The translations under genes and the position numbers were made by a program. The notes under the pieces were generated by a model, which saw nothing but the letters and a program-made list of their open reading frames with translations, was not told where the DNA came from and did not search any database. Positions 5,343 to 6,088 of a stretch of 6,088 nt of DNA are shown here, one piece after another (the first letter of the stretch is position 1; each line of letters opens with the position of its first letter). This stretch comes from an uncultured Clostridia bacterium (GTDB lineage Bacteria > Bacillota_A > Clostridia > Oscillospirales > Oscillospiraceae), in assembly GCA_947166955.1 (NCBI GenBank), contig CAMVGI010000086.1, forward strand, positions 1-6,088. Direction: 5' to 3'.

Positions 5343-6088
5343 TCACTCCTCCCCGCCCCGCGGCGCCGTTTTGAGGATACGCAGCGGGCATTCGCAGCGC
5401 ATCTGCGCCGAGAAGTCGCGCCGCTCGCGACAGCGCTCGCCGTTCCAGATCGTCTCCCAATCGTCGCGCAGCATGGAGCCGAGCGGCTCGTCGGAAAGCC
5501 AGCTTTGGCAGGGCACGACGTTGCCGCCGGGCGTGACCGCCATATTGCTCAGGCACGCGCCGCAGTTGGGCGTGGTGATGCCGAGCGACTTGCAGAACTC
5601 GTCGTCCACCCACCCGGGCGAGGTGAAGCTGATCTCCATATCGTTGGCGAAGCAGTACGCAACGCTCTCGCGGAGGATCTCGCGCACCTCCGCGTTGGTC
5701 AGTTGGAGGCTTTCGGAGTCCGGCGTCGCGGCGTTGCCCGTGGTGATAAGCCCCGAACAGGTGACGTACGTCACGCCCTTTTCGTGCAGGAACCCAAGCG
5801 TTTTCACATAGTCGCGGTTGAGCGTGCACAGCGGCGTGTTGACGCTCAAATTAATGCCCGCCGCAAGCGCGTTTTCGATGCCCGAAACGGTGTCGCGCCA
5901 GCGCGGCGCGCCGACAAGCCTGTTGTGCGTCTCCTCGTCGGCGGAGTAGAACGTGACCTGCATGCTGTCGAGCGAGGCCGCCTTCAGCTGACGGCAATAC
6001 TCCGGCGTCAGCTTGACGCCGTTGGTGTTGAGGCGCGTGATGAACCATTTCGCGTACGCGATCAGCTCGACAAGGTCCGGACGCATGG
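5343..6088 (-). CDS. Radical SAM/SPASM-type protein, partial (N-terminus beyond window)
   Basis: The visible 248 codons are the C-terminal part of a radical SAM enzyme; the CxxxCxxC cluster region lies outside. The visible barrel includes R-P-D-L after the expected G-G-E-P segment, T-N-G (about 21-23 of the visible part), Q-V-T-F-Y-S (43-48) and T-G-N-A (116-119). A SPASM/twitch-like auxiliary-cluster domain follows, with C-G-A-C (175-178), a V-T-P-G-G-N-V-V-P-C core ending at 193, then L-G, W, C219 and C-E-C (231-233). Such domains bind extra Fe-S clusters and are common in peptide- and protein-modifying radical SAM enzymes such as AlbA, PqqE and anSME. The ATG at 6084-6086 is an internal methionine, not the start. 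The next gene begins 4 bp after the stop, so the two are very likely cotranscribed and translationally coupled. Confidence 0.93.
   Translation of the reverse strand, partial: MRPDLVELIAYAKWFITRLNTNGVKLTPEYCRQLKAASLDSMQVTFYSADEETHNRLVGAPRWRDTVSGIENALAAGINLSVNTPLCTLNRDYVKTLGFLHEKGVTYVTCSGLITTGNAATPDSESLQLTNAEVREILRESVAYCFANDMEISFTSPGWVDDEFCKSLGITTPNCGACLSNMAVTPGGNVVPCQSWLSDEPLGSMLRDDWETIWNGERCRERRDFSAQMRCECPLRILKTAPRGGEE

Noticed and set aside
6084..6086. ATG at the right edge as the start of the radical SAM gene
   Set aside because: The family needs an N-terminal CxxxCxxC region; the sequence here matches the middle of the barrel, just after the expected G-G-E-P segment.

Overview
The window looks like chromosome from a GC-rich member of the Clostridia (Firmicutes), probably a gut-type lineage. 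The support is consensus-like sigma-A promoters (TTGNNN, 17 bp, TATNNT, often with an extended -10), strong AGGAGG-type ribosome binding sites, a tRNA with encoded CCA, compact hairpin terminators, and GC-rich genes separated by AT-rich control regions. The lineage is an inference from style; no taxonomic marker protein is present.

Layout. Positions 1-319 hold no convincing gene but carry a cluster of DnaA-box-like 9-mers (50-105) next to AT-rich DNA, resembling the dnaA/oriC flank of Firmicutes. A tRNA-Thr(CGT) gene follows with its own promoter and a bidirectional terminator. On the minus strand two tandem paralogous cyclic-nucleotide-binding-domain proteins (516-1505) form one operon with a clear promoter. 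Divergent from it, on the plus strand, is a receiver-PAS protein (1674-2459) ending inside a terminator hairpin. Convergent to that, on the minus strand, is a protein (2480-3433) whose C-terminal half reads as a CbbX/CfxQ-like AAA+ domain that has lost its ATPase motifs. Divergent again is a 132-residue single-pass membrane protein with a coiled coil (3592-3990). A bidirectional terminator separates it from a minus-strand operon: a truncated radical SAM/SPASM enzyme (from the right edge to 5343), then 4 bp later a secretory membrane protein with an extracellular domain, one membrane helix, a zinc ribbon and an unusual Ser/His then (Cys-Ala)6 tail (5338-4090). The second gene is broken by a one-base frameshift near 4572-4579.

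How they may work together. Several left-hand genes look like ligand- or signal-sensing modules with no recognisable output: two cNMP-binding proteins without a DNA-binding domain, a REC-PAS protein lacking the conserved receiver lysine and any effector, and a pseudo-ATPase. The most interesting unit is the right-hand operon. A SPASM-type radical SAM protein, a group that often modifies peptides or proteins, is tightly coupled to a protein whose predicted cytoplasmic tail is a regular Cys-X repeat, so the tail is a natural candidate substrate. That link is inference from adjacency and composition.
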